From assembly GCA_015680905.1 (NCBI GenBank), contig CM027381.1, positions 18,763,501-18,827,500 of the forward strand: a stretch of 64,000 bases of DNA, read 5' to 3'. This stretch comes from Coptis chinensis. Lineage: Eukaryota > Streptophyta > Magnoliopsida > Ranunculales > Ranunculaceae. The position numbers and the translations under genes are program-made. The notes under the pieces were generated by a model. That model saw only the letters and a program-made list of their open reading frames with translations. It did no database searches and was not told where the DNA came from. The first letter of the stretch is position 1; each line of letters starts with the position of its first letter. Of this stretch, positions 48,470 to 60,712 are shown in pieces.

Positions 48470-49267
48470 ATGGCCCGACCAGTAAAAATCTTACCGGAAT
48501 TCGCATTTAACGCGGAGATATTCCAGCCATTATACGGTACGGAGATGCGTGCTAGAGGGTGGGATAGAATGTGGTATTCTACTAAGGAGTACTACCATGA
48601 GGATTTGGTGTTAAAGTTTTATCGGAATAAGAGGATACTTCCTTCAGGGAGGATGTTTGTGGATTTGGACGGAGTTCATCACGATGTGACTCATGATTTG
48701 CTTGCTACCATCACTGGGATACCCGCTAAACAGGTCACCTTGACTGTACAATGATCCCAATTTGATGGAGTGCATCAGCTGATGTTGGAGACGCTGCTTG
48801 AGGGTCGATACAATGATCGTTCTCACTGTGCTAGGCAGCAGTCGCTTACAATTAACCAGTTGGCTGTGTTGCAATGGCTAGGCAAGAACGTCTGTAGCAC
48901 TTCAAAGCCGAGTGACATCAGCCTGTCTTTCTTCCACGTTCTTTGGGTTTTGTAGAATAGGAGGTATGGTTTTTGCCTCATTGATTTTCTGTATGATGAG
49001 CTTATGGCTGTAGGCCTTACTACTGCACCCCTCCCTGTTTTAATTACTAAGATTATGTTATTTTGGGGTTGCGTGTCTGAGTCACCTAGGACCCATCTTA
49101 AGATTCACTCAAACGCAAAGGCGTATAGTGACTGTGTCCAAAGGAATTGGACATTGCCTGAAGAGAGAGCTGATAGTCTAGATCAGGATGAGGATGAAGA
49201 TGTATATCCTATTTGTTTTGCTGATAATGCTATGGATCGTGCTTCTTTTGATTTTGCACGTTTTTAA
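48470..49267 (+). pseudogene. Extra (env-like position) ORF of Athila B
   Basis: The reading opens MARPVKILPEFAFN and contains GWDRMWYSTKEYYHEDLVLKF and VFVDLDG-like phrases. It is alignable by eye with the open frame at 56640-57406 in element C (KFYRN...PSGRMFVDLDG versus RFFYRPDGEQVFSVTIDD). Athila elements carry such an ORF after integrase, often called env-like, although similarity to true envelope proteins is weak. It also resembles the family annotated as putative plant transposon protein. Broken. Confidence 0.65.
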
Positions 49268-50060
49268 CTACTCCATAGCGGGATGCATACGCTTTATGAT
49301 CATCATCAAAACCTAACTATGCTCTGTGAATCGATACAGAGGCGTAAGGATTCCATTCAACGTGATCACCGCAGCCTAGATCATAACATTCGCACCATAT
49401 AGCTCATAACCACGCCGACATGCTTAATTCTATAGAGAATATAGAAGGGTGTAGGCAGCTTTTTAGGCCGAGGTCTTGAGACATTTTCCATAGCCAGGAG
49501 GTTTGCCTTCTTCTTCTGACTCTAGACGTGAGCATTGTCGTCGTCGTCCGTCTGATGGTTCAGGACCATCTTCTTCCCAGGGATAGCTGCTTTATATTTG
49601 AATTGATGTGATGAATTTGATTTAGAATTATTCTTGTTTTGTAATAACTATTTAAATTCCATATTTATTTTAGTACTTTATTTTAATTAATTGTTAATTT
49701 CATTTTTAGTTAAGTAGTTAATATTTACTTGTTTATGTGATTATTTATATATGCAAGTATTGTTAAATTTAATGCATGATTAATCACATATTCTTTACCA
49801 TATAGTTTTTCTGTCGATATTCAGCATGTTTATGAAATATAATTGATCAATGTCATGAAGCCCCCCTTTCAAATTATTTGGGGGTGGTATATTTTAATAT
49901 CTGTGAATGTAAAAAATTACATGCCTTGACCACATTTATATAAGTTTTGGGCCAAAATATAACCACCCTTGGGCCTTGCTTAATCAATTGGGACCACAAT
50001 GTAATTAGGTACCTGATATTTCGAGAAATTTCAAAGTTTTGCAGAATTTCAGAAGCTAAT
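49268..50060 (+). other. Athila B 3' untranslated DNA
   Basis: AT-rich, non-coding. A purine patch, TTTGGGGGTGG, near 49878 resembles the polypurine region of Athila elements, but nearly 180 bp separate it from the next LTR. Confidence 0.6.
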
Positions 50061-51428
50061 TGATAAGAGCCCAAAACTGTAGTTTTAGCCCCTTAATAAT
50101 ATTACATTTAGACCAATTATGTTTATAATAAATAAGAGTTAGTACTGTCTACGTACTTTTGTGTATTTCAGGTTTTGGAGTCAACTATGTGAAGAAATAT
50201 GTAACTTTTACAAGAAAAATGAGCAAATGTTGGTTGCTAAGAAGTTCTATGGTTAAAGCTCAAGTTTCAAGGAGAAAAAACCTTTTTAAAGCCCAGTCAA
50301 AGCTGAAAAGTCAAAGTTAACGCGGGCAGAAATAAATCATAAAAGTTAATAGAATTTCCGCAGGCCGTATCTTTGAACTTAGACCTCGGAATTGGGCCTA
50401 TTATATGTCAAAACGACCAGCTCGGAAAGTCATTTCTAATGGTCTAGACCTTGATCCAATCAGAAGAGAAAAAGTGGATGAAAAGGCTGTTACAGTAATT
50501 TCCAATAGAGAAACCCTTTTTAGACTTAAGTAATTAGGTTTTGGGCTTGATTTAGTGGCCCAAAACATAGCTCCAAAGCCCATGCACGAAATTGTGAACC
50601 TAGCCATCTCCTATACAAAGAGAACTAAGGCAAAACTCTAACTCTCACTCTCCCATTTAGTTTTAGTTTAATTATGGTTTAATATTAGCTTTTTACCTCT
50701 TCTCTTTAGTTTAAACATAGTTTATGTTTTACTAGCCTAGCCACCATTAATACAATTCAAGTTATTTTCAATACAAGTATTCCTTTAATTATGTTTTCTT
50801 CTTCTTATAATTTATTCCATGATAGTCTAATGAACCATAGCTAAATCTCCATTAGAGGGGTTTGATTGAAGCTTTGATGAAGACTTGATGTGTCAGTATA
50901 GAATAGTTGTATTTAAGAGCTTCAAGTCTAGAGGGTAGTTCATTCACCATGAGAATGGGTTTCAACTTCCTCTCATGCTAATTATTAGTTGGCTAGAGAT
51001 ACCATGAATAATTAGGGATAAAAAGACCTAACCTTTATGTTGAACCTTGTGTGAAAACATAAAGATAAGGGTTGCGACAAACTTTATACTAGCATATTAG
51101 GGATTAATCTAGGTGAATTTCAAATCTCCCTAAGTCTTTCTTCATATTCACATATTATTATTTAATTGTCATAGTTTAATTTAGAATATATTCAATAGTA
51201 ATTTTCACCATATTAGAATCATTACTCTCATGCTGTTGATTGTTAATCATTAAGTGAATTAGTTATTTTCTAAGCAACTAGCTGGAGTGGAATCAATTCT
51301 TAATCTAGTCTTGTTGCATGATAATTGAGAGTAGAAATTTGATATCAAAAGAATGAAAGTATAGTTTACTTCCTCCTAGCTTTTTAAGCGTAAGTCGGAT
51401 AAAAAAAAAAGTTAATTTCCATATTATC
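50061..51428 (+). repeat. LTR between Athila B and Athila C
   Basis: It starts TGATAAGAGCCCAAAACTGTAG and ends before TGGCGCCGCTGCC. It is the 5' LTR of C by position and may also be the 3' LTR of B. It resembles the B 5' LTR only at about 70-75 percent, which argues that the two LTRs do not come from one insertion event unless it is very old. Confidence 0.82.
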
Positions 51429-52063
51429 AAATGGCGCCGCTGCCATCTTAGTTGTCTTTAGAATTTAATTCTCTTAGTTTTTTCAATTCTACAAATAGCC
51501 CAATTCACCCACCCACCCTATTGTTCGAAAGTGCTGTGTTCTGACTGTGTTTTCTATTTCTTGAGAAAAGGATTTTGCTCCTGGAAGTCTACTGGAATTT
51601 TTCGAAGTTGTACTTGGAGCGCGCCCGCGCCCTTATTTACACTATACCTGAGCGCGCACACGCCCTTCCTTCCAGTAACCTTATTTTGTGTTTCTTTCTA
51701 ATTTTCAGGCCCAACCAATTAAGAAACCGCTCGAAAGCCTGTTTCTAAATAAAATTCACAGAACGCGCATGCGCCGTTGTTGCTTTATAATTGAGCACAC
51801 CCGCACCCCTCTGAAGTAAGCCCGATATACTCATGTTAGTTATAGAACATCGTTTTGTTGGAAATAATTATTGATTTAGTGTTCCAAGCTTCCACAGGAT
51901 ATTGAGGTTCGTATTAAAGACGCTATTCATAAGCGTAGCAAGGAGACATTCAGGTTCTCCTTCTTTCACTCCTCGTCTCTTCTGTTAGAGGAGTTTAAAT
52001 TCTAGTATATCAAGTTGTTGTTTGCCTGCTATTATGTTTCTTTCATATTGGACTTAGCCTTGC

Positions 52064-53430
52064 ATGAGATTAAGGTTTGGTAATAGAAAACCATCTAACA
52101 TTATCTATCGTAAATATCAACGTACACGCCTATCTAGAATATCACGTACTACACCTGCATCAATGGCTGAAGAAGCAAAGACTCCTCTCTCTGATTTTTG
52201 CAAAGTCCTAAACGATGGCCCTAAGTCATGCATCATTCTTGCAGACCTAGTGGGGGATTTTCGAATTCCCCCTAATATTATTAATTTGTTACCCATTTTT
52301 CATGGTTTAGACCACGAAAAACCTTCTCAGCATATGTGTAGGATAGAACAAATTCTCACTACATTCCATCATCCTAACGTAGGTTCTGAACAAATTAAGC
52401 TGAGGGTGTTTCCTTTCACCCTAGTCGATAAGGCGGCGTCTTGGTGAACTGCGCAAACACCTAATTCTATGGACTCATGGGCCAAACTTGTTCAATTATT
52501 TATGGAACAGTTTTACCCACCACTGAAGACAGATGAAATGATTCAAAAGATTCATTTCTTCTGCCAGAACCCTTATGAATCCTTTTCAGAGGCCTGGAAC
52601 CGGTACACTGATCTTCTTATAGAATGTCCAAATCATAACCTTGTGCAAGACATGCTTGTTCGTGCCTTTTTCAAGGGGCTTTCACATCATCATAAGGAGG
52701 TTCTTGATATAATGAATGGGGGTAGTTTCCTTAGTAAAGAGCCTTAGAGGCTTATAGGTTTTTAGAAGATCAATCCAAGCGTAATAATAACTAGGGGGTA
52801 ATGAGATCCCCCGCTCCGCTACTTCTTCTTCCACAGCCAAGGCTGCCATTATGTTTGAGGTTAAACCTGATCCCGAGCTTAGAACTCCAATCGAATCCCT
52901 CACAAGAAAGGTAGAAGCCATTTCTATTCAACATAAGCCTACTCCTATCATGAACATCAACTCCCTTCCATGTAATTTCTATTTTAGTCTTGAGCATACC
53001 GACTCCTATTGTCCTTTGTCTATGAACAACCACCCGCACAGTTGGAAAATGTCTACTCCTTTAATAACATTCCTAACGCACCTTGGAGACAAAATCCCAA
53101 CTTCAGTTGGCGTAATAATCAACCAGTTACGCCTCCAGGGTTTAATAATCAAAATGTTAGGCCAGCCAACAACTACAACCCAGCTCTACCAAGACAAGTA
53201 CAAGGACTATGTAATAATAATAATAATAATAATAGTAGAGGTATCGTCCCGATTAATAACAACTATCACAACCCCCCGTTAATAATCAACGTGAGATAGT
53301 TCTTGTCACACCACCGATGGCCACTACACCTTCACAACCAGATCATTTCGATGCCTACATGCAAGCTCAACAACAGATTCTACAATCCTTATAACAATTA
53401 ATCAAGATAAAGCCCAACCAAAAGGTGTGT
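52064..53430 (+). pseudogene. gag region of Athila C
   Basis: It parallels the B gag block for block: PLSDFCKVLNDGPKSC, FHGLDHEKPSQHMC, IKLRVFPFTLVDKAASW, EQFYPPLKTDEM, LVRAFFKGLSHHHKEVLD, then an Asn/Pro-rich C-terminal part with an AATAAT microsatellite near 53215-53235. A few breaks are present. Confidence 0.87.
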
Positions 53431-54651
53431 TTCCAGGTTAAGCTATACCAAATCCTAAAACGCCAAACACAGCCTTTGAAGTAACCGGTAATACTAGTAT
53501 ACGTAACAAAAATTTAAACGTAGGTGAGTTAAATGCCATCACCACTCTCCGTTCTGACAGAGCGGTTGATAACGCTGTAACTATGCCCGTTGATACACCA
53601 CCAGTGGGCATTGAAAATGAAACTTTACTAGATGCCGAAATAGAAACTGAAGATCCTATCCCTGTAGAGGTACCAGTTAAACCACAACCCAAGAAACAAA
53701 TGGCCAAGGATAAACATCCTATTGACCCATGTGCTAATATATAGAGAAACCACCATTTCCCCAGAGACTAGCCATGTTAAAAAAGGATACAAATTTTGAT
53801 GAGATTAGGGAAGTTGTTAAAAATCTAACGATAAACCTACCTTTTCTTGAAGTTATTAAAAATTTACCACAACATGCTAAGTTTCTAAAAGAGTTGTGCA
53901 CTACTAGGCGGAAAACAAACATTCTAAAAGACGCCTTTTTAACTGAACAGTTTCCAACTCTATCTGAACATAATGAAATTGTTAAGTACAATGACCCTTG
54001 TTGTTCTACTGTATAATGCACCTTAGGGGATACCCACACACGACAACTGCTCTATTAGACCTGGGGGCAAGTGTTAATTTACTCTCTTATTATTTATATA
54101 AACAAATAGGTTTACAAGAGATGCAACCAACTAAAATGATGTTGCAATTAGCTGACCGTTCTATTAAGTATCCTAAGGGTGTTATTGAAAACATGCTTGT
54201 TAAAGTTCAAGATTTTTACTACCTAACCGACTTCGTTATCCTAGACACAAAAGTCGCTAACGACTCTATTCCTATCATCTTAAGGCGACCCTTCTTGGCA
54301 ACTGCCAACGCACTCATAAACTGCCGCGATGGTTCGATGTCCATGTCCTTTGGACACTTTTTTGTTGAGGTGAATGTTTTTAAAATGATGCAACAGTTAC
54401 CCGATACGACTATCGATGGAGAAGTTAGCATGATCGAGAGCTTAGCTCAAGATTATTTCAACAACACATTTCCTGAGAATCAAATGCACCAATTTTTTTC
54501 CTTTAGAAGTTCCAACTTTTACAATGACTCCCTGGACGTAGATGAAATCGAGGAAGATTTCCTTCTACTCGTTTGCAACTATTCTTTCCCACCTTGCGAG
54601 TCCCCCCTTATCAACATCAATTCATCCCTTGACGCTATGACAGAAGAATAA
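53430..54651 (+). pseudogene. Protease region of Athila C
   Basis: Contains the PKKD/KKDTNFDEIREV linker block, then an aspartic-protease-like core with LLDLGASVNLLSYYLYKQIGL, followed by FVILDTKVANDSIPIIL and RRPFLATANALINCRDG. The same blocks flank the solo LTR in element B. The core is preserved as one long open stretch. Confidence 0.85.
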
Positions 54652-55394
54652 CTTTTCACCCACTATTCTAGTGATTCTTCTAACCCACCTATTAAGGAAT
54701 GTCTTGCATATCTAAAAGCTTCTGATGATCTAGAATTGAGAGCACTAGCTGAGCACCATTTACCCATCTCACATCATCCTGTCACTCATTCACCTTCCAT
54801 CAATGTTCTCCGCCCTCCACCTGTTCAAAGGAACCTTGAGTTTGCACTTGATCCTCTTGCTTTTCCTGTGTTTTATGATTTTCTAAACTTTTCTAATAAG
54901 AAAATACTACCCTAGGACAAGCCACCCGACTCTTTCATTTTCAGATGTGTGATTATACCAGCTTGCGCCACCAATGAGTTTTGTGCTAAACCCACATTCT
55001 CATTTTTTCCATTCCTTCCTTCTAAAATTTATCCATATTCCACATATCTTCCACAACCATCCATTTTTTCAGGATCATTCACTTGGCCACCCTTTTGTTG
55101 GAGAAAAAAAGAAGAAATTGCATGCTAGGTTAGGTTCTAGATCTATCAGTATTCACTCTCATTCTGCTACGCCACGTCATAGGAAATCTTGGTGCCTAAT
55201 TCTATTTGGGTTTGTAGTCTGTGTTAATTATTTAAGGACAGACCCGCAACTCTTTAGATTGTTGATATATGGTAAATTGCATGTTAATACATGTTTTAGA
55301 TAAATTCTCGAGTATCTGACTATAAAAGACTCATTTTATTCTTCGGTGTACTTCATTCCAATCTTATATTATGGGAGTGCACCATTAAGCTAAC
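54652..55394 (+). other. Segment of Athila C in place of RT and integrase
   Basis: About 740 bp lie where element B has 3 kb of RT, RNase H and integrase. It contains short open pieces of uncertain relation and no polymerase motif. The right side rejoins the B-like post-integrase block. Confidence 0.6.
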
Positions 55395-56639
55395 CGGACC
55401 CTCCTTTTGGAGTGAGTGGTTGTAAGTGCCGGATCCTTAGTCCACGGTTCATGTAATTCATGTTTTATACTCTTGCATGTTTTCTCATTTTTGAGTCGTG
55501 TTTCTCTATGGAGTGAATTACGTCCTTATTGTTTTATTGTTTTCTGTTATATGAAACCTTATACATAAAAAGTACAAAAATATTTAAATCCGATAAACAT
55601 TAGTCTAGTAAGTCTCGGGAATCTTTAAAACAAATTTTCTAAACCATGTTTTCAAAAATTTGTTTGGGGGTGGGGTGTTTGGTCTTTCCATTCTTGATCA
55701 CTCAATTTCCTATTCTTATCCCTTTCTTCTCTCGTGGCTAGTTCATTTATATTATTTTTAAGAAAATTTCCTTATTTTAGTAGAATTATTATTTCCAGTT
55801 GTTAGTTTTAGTAGTTAATATTGGATTATGTAAGTGGTTGTTATTTGAATTTCAAGTTGGTTTAATTTTTGTCCACGAATGCCATCTATTTTTCATGAAT
55901 CCCACCCTTCCGACTTGTTTGGGGGTGGCATTATTTGCTTAGAATTGTATTTTACCATATCCACATGTTTTTGGAATTAATATTAAATTGCAATGCTTAA
56001 GGAATATAGTTTATGTGAGCATCCTACTAATATAGTGTAGCTAGAATTAGCTACTGTTGTTTGGTACAACCTCAAGGGTTAGAAGCATTAAGTTTGCTGT
56101 TTTGATTCCATGCTTAAAACCGTATAGAATTGGTGCTGAGTATGCTTTTGGCTGTTTTTATTTTGGTTTTAGAAGCCCTTTTCTTATTCCATCTCTTTCC
56201 TTATCAATTTTGGAACCTTGGAAACCTTTGTTTAAAAAACTAGTGCTCTATAAATACATGGCACGCCATGTACTTCACTCTGCACCTCTCACATTCATAA
56301 CACAGGTCTTGCTCAGAGCGCGCACACCCTTATATTACATTAACACAGAGCGCGCCCGTGCTGTAATTCCAGTATCGCAGAAATTTCTTTTGTCAGAAGA
56401 GAGCACGCTCACCCTCTGCCATATGCCATTCTGAGCACGGCCACGCCCTTACTTCAACATACCCCCAGTTTTTTTTTTTTTTTTTTCTGGGGGTTTTCTA
56501 CAGTCACTTCCAGGAGTTCATTAGTGTGTTTGTTTGCTATGAAATATCCTCAAATCATACTGGAGCAGTCTTTTGAAGAATTGCTCGAGAGTGACACCTA
56601 TAGGTTCTAGTTCCGCAACATGAAATTCTCCTGCACTTA
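55395..56639 (+). other. Athila C spacer ahead of the extra ORF
   Basis: Non-coding, starting with the block shared with B at 47540-47640. It holds four GC-rich GAGCGCGC/GAGCACGx-type words at about 56318, 56348, 56401 and 56434. Confidence 0.6.
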
Positions 56640-57406
56640 CTGTTTATTTCTATGATAATTGTAGGTTCTTTTATCGACCAGATGGGGAACAAGTGTTCTC
56701 TGTCACCATTGATGATGAAATAAGGGATTTAAGCAAGTTTTTGTTAGCCTTTGATATTGGACTTTCTATACCTACTGCCCAAAATTCATGGGGATATATG
56801 ACTGATAGTATGTACATCTACAACTATGAGTATTTCCATGAGACCTATGGGGAGGGGATTTTTCATGTAGAGGACCAAGGGCAATATAACGTAGCCTTTG
56901 GTAGCCTGTCCCTTAACATAGGCACTATTATGTTTTTTATTATGCTAAATATCTTAGGGAAATGGCGTTTTTCTTATGCGAATAACGCCGCTTGTGACGT
57001 CTTCCTTGGTCTAGCTGAGGGACGTATGCTGTATGACCTTCCCCAGACCTTAGTGTCTAGTTTAGCACGAGCTCATAGTTTGAAGCATAAGTACCTTCTT
57101 ATGTCTGTCTTGGTTTGCCGCACAATGCTATCTTTCTTTCCTGAGTTTTGTACCCGTTTTACGGATTGGGTTGGGGTTGACATTATGCGACCCACCAATT
57201 ACATTGTACGCTCTTTCTGTGCTATGATTTGGCCAGGGTGGCGGCTACAACCTAATTGGGTTGCCCCTTACACCTCATCCGACCAAGTGGTGCTTAACAG
57301 GTTAGAAAAGGTAGATGATAAATGGTGTGAGGCCTGGCAGATTATCATGGCTTGGCAGGACGCAAATGAACCTCACTTCTTTATAGAAGGGGAGGACAAC
57401 ACTTAG
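56640..57406 (+). pseudogene. Extra (env-like position) ORF of Athila C
   Basis: A long open stretch that includes 237 codons from the ATG at 56693. It has a short hydrophobic segment (TIMFFIMLNIL), a conserved-looking SLARAHSLKHKYLLMSVLVC block, a Trp-rich part (IWPGWRLQPNWVAPY) and an acidic end. It aligns loosely with the start of the B copy. The family's role is unknown. This is the best preserved of the Athila accessory ORFs here. Confidence 0.65.
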
Positions 57407-57770
57407 TGCTCGATATAAGATAAGTTTTACTTCTGTTAGTGTCTGCTTATGTCCCAAGCAATTTAATTCTTGTTATTCCCATAAGGGGTGGAACTCATAT
57501 AAGAGTTGCGTATGTTTTTCTTTACCTATATTAGTATGTTCTAAATTTGTTTTGCAGGTACTCTAAAATTTTCATGCGCTTCCAAGATATTTTCTATCCT
57601 TCTTATTTCTATACTTTGAGGACAAAGCATGTTTTTGTTTGGGGATGACATAGAAACACGTGTAATTTAAGGCACCTAGTAGGATGTATATATATGTATA
57701 ATATGCACTTTGCTTTCTAGTAAAAAATTTAAAAAATAATAAAAATATAAATAAAAAGTATTTAAACTAT
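57407..57770 (+). other. Athila C 3' untranslated DNA
   Basis: It contains GAGGACAAAGCATGTTTTTG and GTTTGGGGATG near 57615-57650, the purine-rich phrase typical before Athila 3' LTRs. No LTR follows within the window; AT-rich DNA leads to a CACTA-like end at 57771. Confidence 0.6.
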
Positions 57771-57850
57771 CACTACACCATAACAACATTTTTGTAACAC
57801 TGAGTTTTTTTGGTTTGTGACGCCAAATTGGCGTTAGGACTCTTGTGATG
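57771..57850. mobile_element. Possible CACTA transposon terminus
   Basis: It begins CACTACACCATAACAAC. About 50 bp in there is an inverted pair, GACGCCAA and TTGGCGTT, around 57820-57835. CACTAC-type ends with GACGCCAAA-like subterminal words are usual for plant CACTA elements. The opposite end was not found, so the extent is unknown. Confidence 0.5.
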
Positions 57851-58640
57851 GCATATAGGCCTCACTAAAATGCTAAAACCGTCACCAATATTTTAGTTTG
57901 TTATAAAATGTAGGCATATAGGCATATAGGGTTATTCAGCTTTTGGTAAGTTTAGTTTGTTTTCTGACATATGCGTAGTTATATTTTCATAGCATATATC
58001 ACCTCACATGATAAAAGAGAATATGCATTTGCATATGCATGTGTCAGATGTCAAATGTCATATGTTGGTAATATAATAACATGTCTGTTTTCGTATGTAA
58101 TTTTGTTTTCACATATGCATAGTCATGTTTTCATAGTCTATATCACAACCTTATAGGGATGTTTTCTGGATTGGTCCTTCAAATTTGTAGATGAAATCTA
58201 AAATTTTTGTCACCTAACTGGGTCTGTATTCCTGAAAATCTAGTTTGTACAACTCCAGTTATAAACTTATCATTGATTAGTCAATCAGTGTTTTTGGTGG
58301 AGATCTAGTTTTACCTTTAGCATAACATTATTTCTGATAGAATTCATGTTAGTTGGGTAATTAGAGAGTTAGTAAGGGATGACCGACCACATTACTAGTT
58401 GCAATTAGGTGTATGAAAATATGAAAACATTTTTACATATGTCAGGTGTATGAAAATATATTTACATATGTCAGGTGTATGAAAATATATATATGAAACT
58501 ATAATTTTACATATGAAAATAGAAATTTACATATGAAAATATATATTTGCATATGAAAATTGAAATTTACATATCCAATGCAGATGTCGTATGTCATATG
58601 TTGGAAAAAGAATTATATGAAAATGTTGCTAATACAAATT
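57851..58640. repeat. Subterminal-type repeats rich in ACATATG
   Basis: Many short repeats, for example TTTACATATG, GTGTATGAAAATAT and CATATGTCAGGTGTATG, several in direct array at about 58408-58570. No ORF of note. It precedes the Ulp1-like gene, so it may be the left end region of the MULE. Confidence 0.55.
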
Positions 58641-59079
58641 CACATGTTATGTGCAGTACTTTTTGTGTGAGCATGTGAAACTTTGTGAGCCAGTCCGCGA
58701 GACTTGCTTCCCATGGATTGCAAAGTGGTCGATGGAACGACTAGCGGATGAAGTACCAAAAACTTTCAAGCTAGAAAATGTTCCTAATTGCAACATCAAA
58801 GTAAAATTAGAACTGGCCGAGGAAGAGAAAGAGGCATTATACCCTGAACACCACAAAAGTGAAGCTGAAAGCTTGAGGAGGTAAAATGCTGAGTTGAAGA
58901 GGGAGAATGAAGAGTTGAGGAAACTTAGTAAAGATTTAAGGGGTGAAATTGGTAGACTGACGAGAATAGTTTGTGAAGAGAGTCTAGAAGATATGTTTGA
59001 AAATCACGAACATAGAGATGTAGATATGGTTGAAGGGGTAGAGAACAGAGATGTGGATTTGGCTGGAAAGGAAGAATCC

Positions 59080-59247
59080 GAGAAAGAGTTGGCTGAAAAG
59101 GAAGAGTTGTCTGAGAAAGAGACATGTGCAGAGTTGGCTGAAAAGGAAGAATCTGAGTTGTCCGAGAAAGAGTTGGCTGAAAAGGAAGAGTTGTCTGAGA
59201 AAGAGACATGTGGAAAGTTGGCTGAGTTGGCTGAAAGGAAAGAATCC
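59080..59247 (+). repeat. 84-bp in-frame tandem duplication in the Ulp1-like gene
   Basis: Two nearly identical 84-bp units, each encoding 28 acidic residues of the type EKELAEKEELSEKETC. The repeat length is a multiple of three, so the frame is kept. Confidence 0.88.
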
Positions 59248-60418
59248 GAGTTGGATGGAGAAGAGGAAAGCAGCGAGACAAAGTCAGATGAGGAGGAGGA
59301 GGAAAAAGGTGAGGGAAAACCTAACTCGATGGTTAAGAAAGTGAAAGAAAGGGAGCGGATGAAGAAAACATCAACAATATATGAGTTCGGAAATATTAAG
59401 AAGCAAAAAAGGAATACTAAAGTTGCTGAATTGGATGATGAACCAGTGATTGATGCAAATGATTTCAAGACTCCACCACCCCTGCCCGTAGGAAAGCTTA
59501 TGTCAAAACCACATTCAACCAAGCTGTGGAGTCTACTTGGTAAAAAGAAGTTGTCGTTGGTGGAAAGTTTTTTCAGAAAAGCAAACCAGAAGTAAAATTT
59601 ACTTTTCATAAATATTTGTAAGTTTTTCTTATCGTCTATGTAATTGCACAAATTGTTTTGATTGTGTATGCATATTGCAGTACAATTGCGTGGATGGACA
59701 TTCAAATGCACTTGAAAATACCGGGGGAACACGTGAACCACCTGATGTTGAACTTCTTTATCAGTGACAAGGTAAATCTTTTGATTACTCAAATCTTTTG
59801 AAATGAAAAAATTTGCAATTTAGTAATTTTTCGTACTGTTTATGGTAGATCATTGATTGGTACGTGCACTTCCAACTCTCTAAGGAAGTGAAAAAGCTAA
59901 TTAGATCTTCTCCACCAAAGTGTCTCCATTTCTCATCATTTGCATGGGTAAGCATCTTCCATGTAATTTAATTACTGAAGTTGAATATGTAAATTCAACT
60001 GAATATGCATACAAGGCATGAAGATGTTGTTGTTCTTATTTGTTGTAGTTGGCTTTAAGAGATAACTAGAAACAAGGCATGAAAGTCTATGTCACAGATG
60101 TCCTAAAACAGTTGGACAACAAGGTCGCTCATCTATTTTTCATCATAAATAGTCCCAAGTTAAGAAAAATTCAAAAAATGGTTATCACGGACTTTGCTTC
60201 ATGTTGATACTTTGAATTGGGAATGGGCGCACTATGACTCTTTAAGGCCAAGGAACTACGAGAAGAAGAAATACATTCCATTAGAAGATGCTGAAATGTT
60301 GGTAAGTGAAATTTTATTTTAAGTTACTATGTAAATCTATATTTACATAGGTCAATTACTATATAAATCTATATTTACATAGGTCAGTTTACAATATATT
60401 TACAATGGGACTATTGTA

Positions 60419-60712
60419 ATGCATTTAGCAATCTGCAGAAGCATTAACAACAGCAAAGTAAGTTTTTGGAACCATGCTTGATATAAATTACTGGTTAGGT
60501 GATTTTGGATTGTCGGTGAGAGGTGAGCCTTTGGGTTAATGATGTTTTTTGCAGGAAGCTTGTTCTTGTATAAAATCTAATTAGCAGTAATTTCTCTCCT
60601 GTTATATGCTTGACATTTGTATACCGGAGGAGTTTTGCATAGACATCGGGCAGACAAAGGAATAGCTTCACTCACTAGCGTCACTCACTCTTAGGTTCGA
60701 TAAAATGAGTAG
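60419..60712 (+). repeat. Dispersed duplicate, copy 1
   Basis: About 290 bp, matching the copy at 61908-62256 at roughly 90 percent, from ATGCATTTAGCAA to TTCGATAAAATGAGTAG. This copy lies in the intron between the fourth and fifth pieces of the Ulp1-like gene. The duplicate is non-coding. Confidence 0.9.

Larger units (their letters stand above)
36285..50060 (+). mobile_element. Athila-like Ty3/gypsy element B (fossil, host of nested insertions)
   Basis: It has a 5' LTR (36285-39503, interrupted by a Pack-MULE), a primer-site-like TGGTGCCACTTGCC at about 39508, a long leader, gag, protease, RT, RNase H, integrase and an extra ORF after integrase. This is the Athila order. It is old and clearly broken, with more than ten interruptions overall. 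Nested in it are the Pack-MULE, a solo LTR of another family and a tiny retroposed insert. Its 3' LTR is either the LTR at 50061, shared with element C, or lies beyond the window. Confidence 0.85.
50061..57770 (+). mobile_element. Athila-like element C, lacking RT and integrase
   Basis: It starts with an LTR at 50061, then a primer-site-like TGGCGCCGCTGCC near 51432, a leader, gag, protease, a unique segment, the conserved post-integrase block, and an extra ORF. The reverse transcriptase, RNase H and integrase are missing between protease (ends near 54650) and the post-integrase block (near 55395), so it would have moved only with helper proteins. Its 3' LTR is not in the window. It is broken several times but somewhat better preserved than element B. 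Confidence 0.82.

Noticed and set aside
59004-59792. Long minus-strand ORF of 262 codons, Ser/Phe-rich
   Set aside because: It is the antisense shadow of the acidic coiled coil of the Ulp1-like gene; the repeated composition explains its openness.
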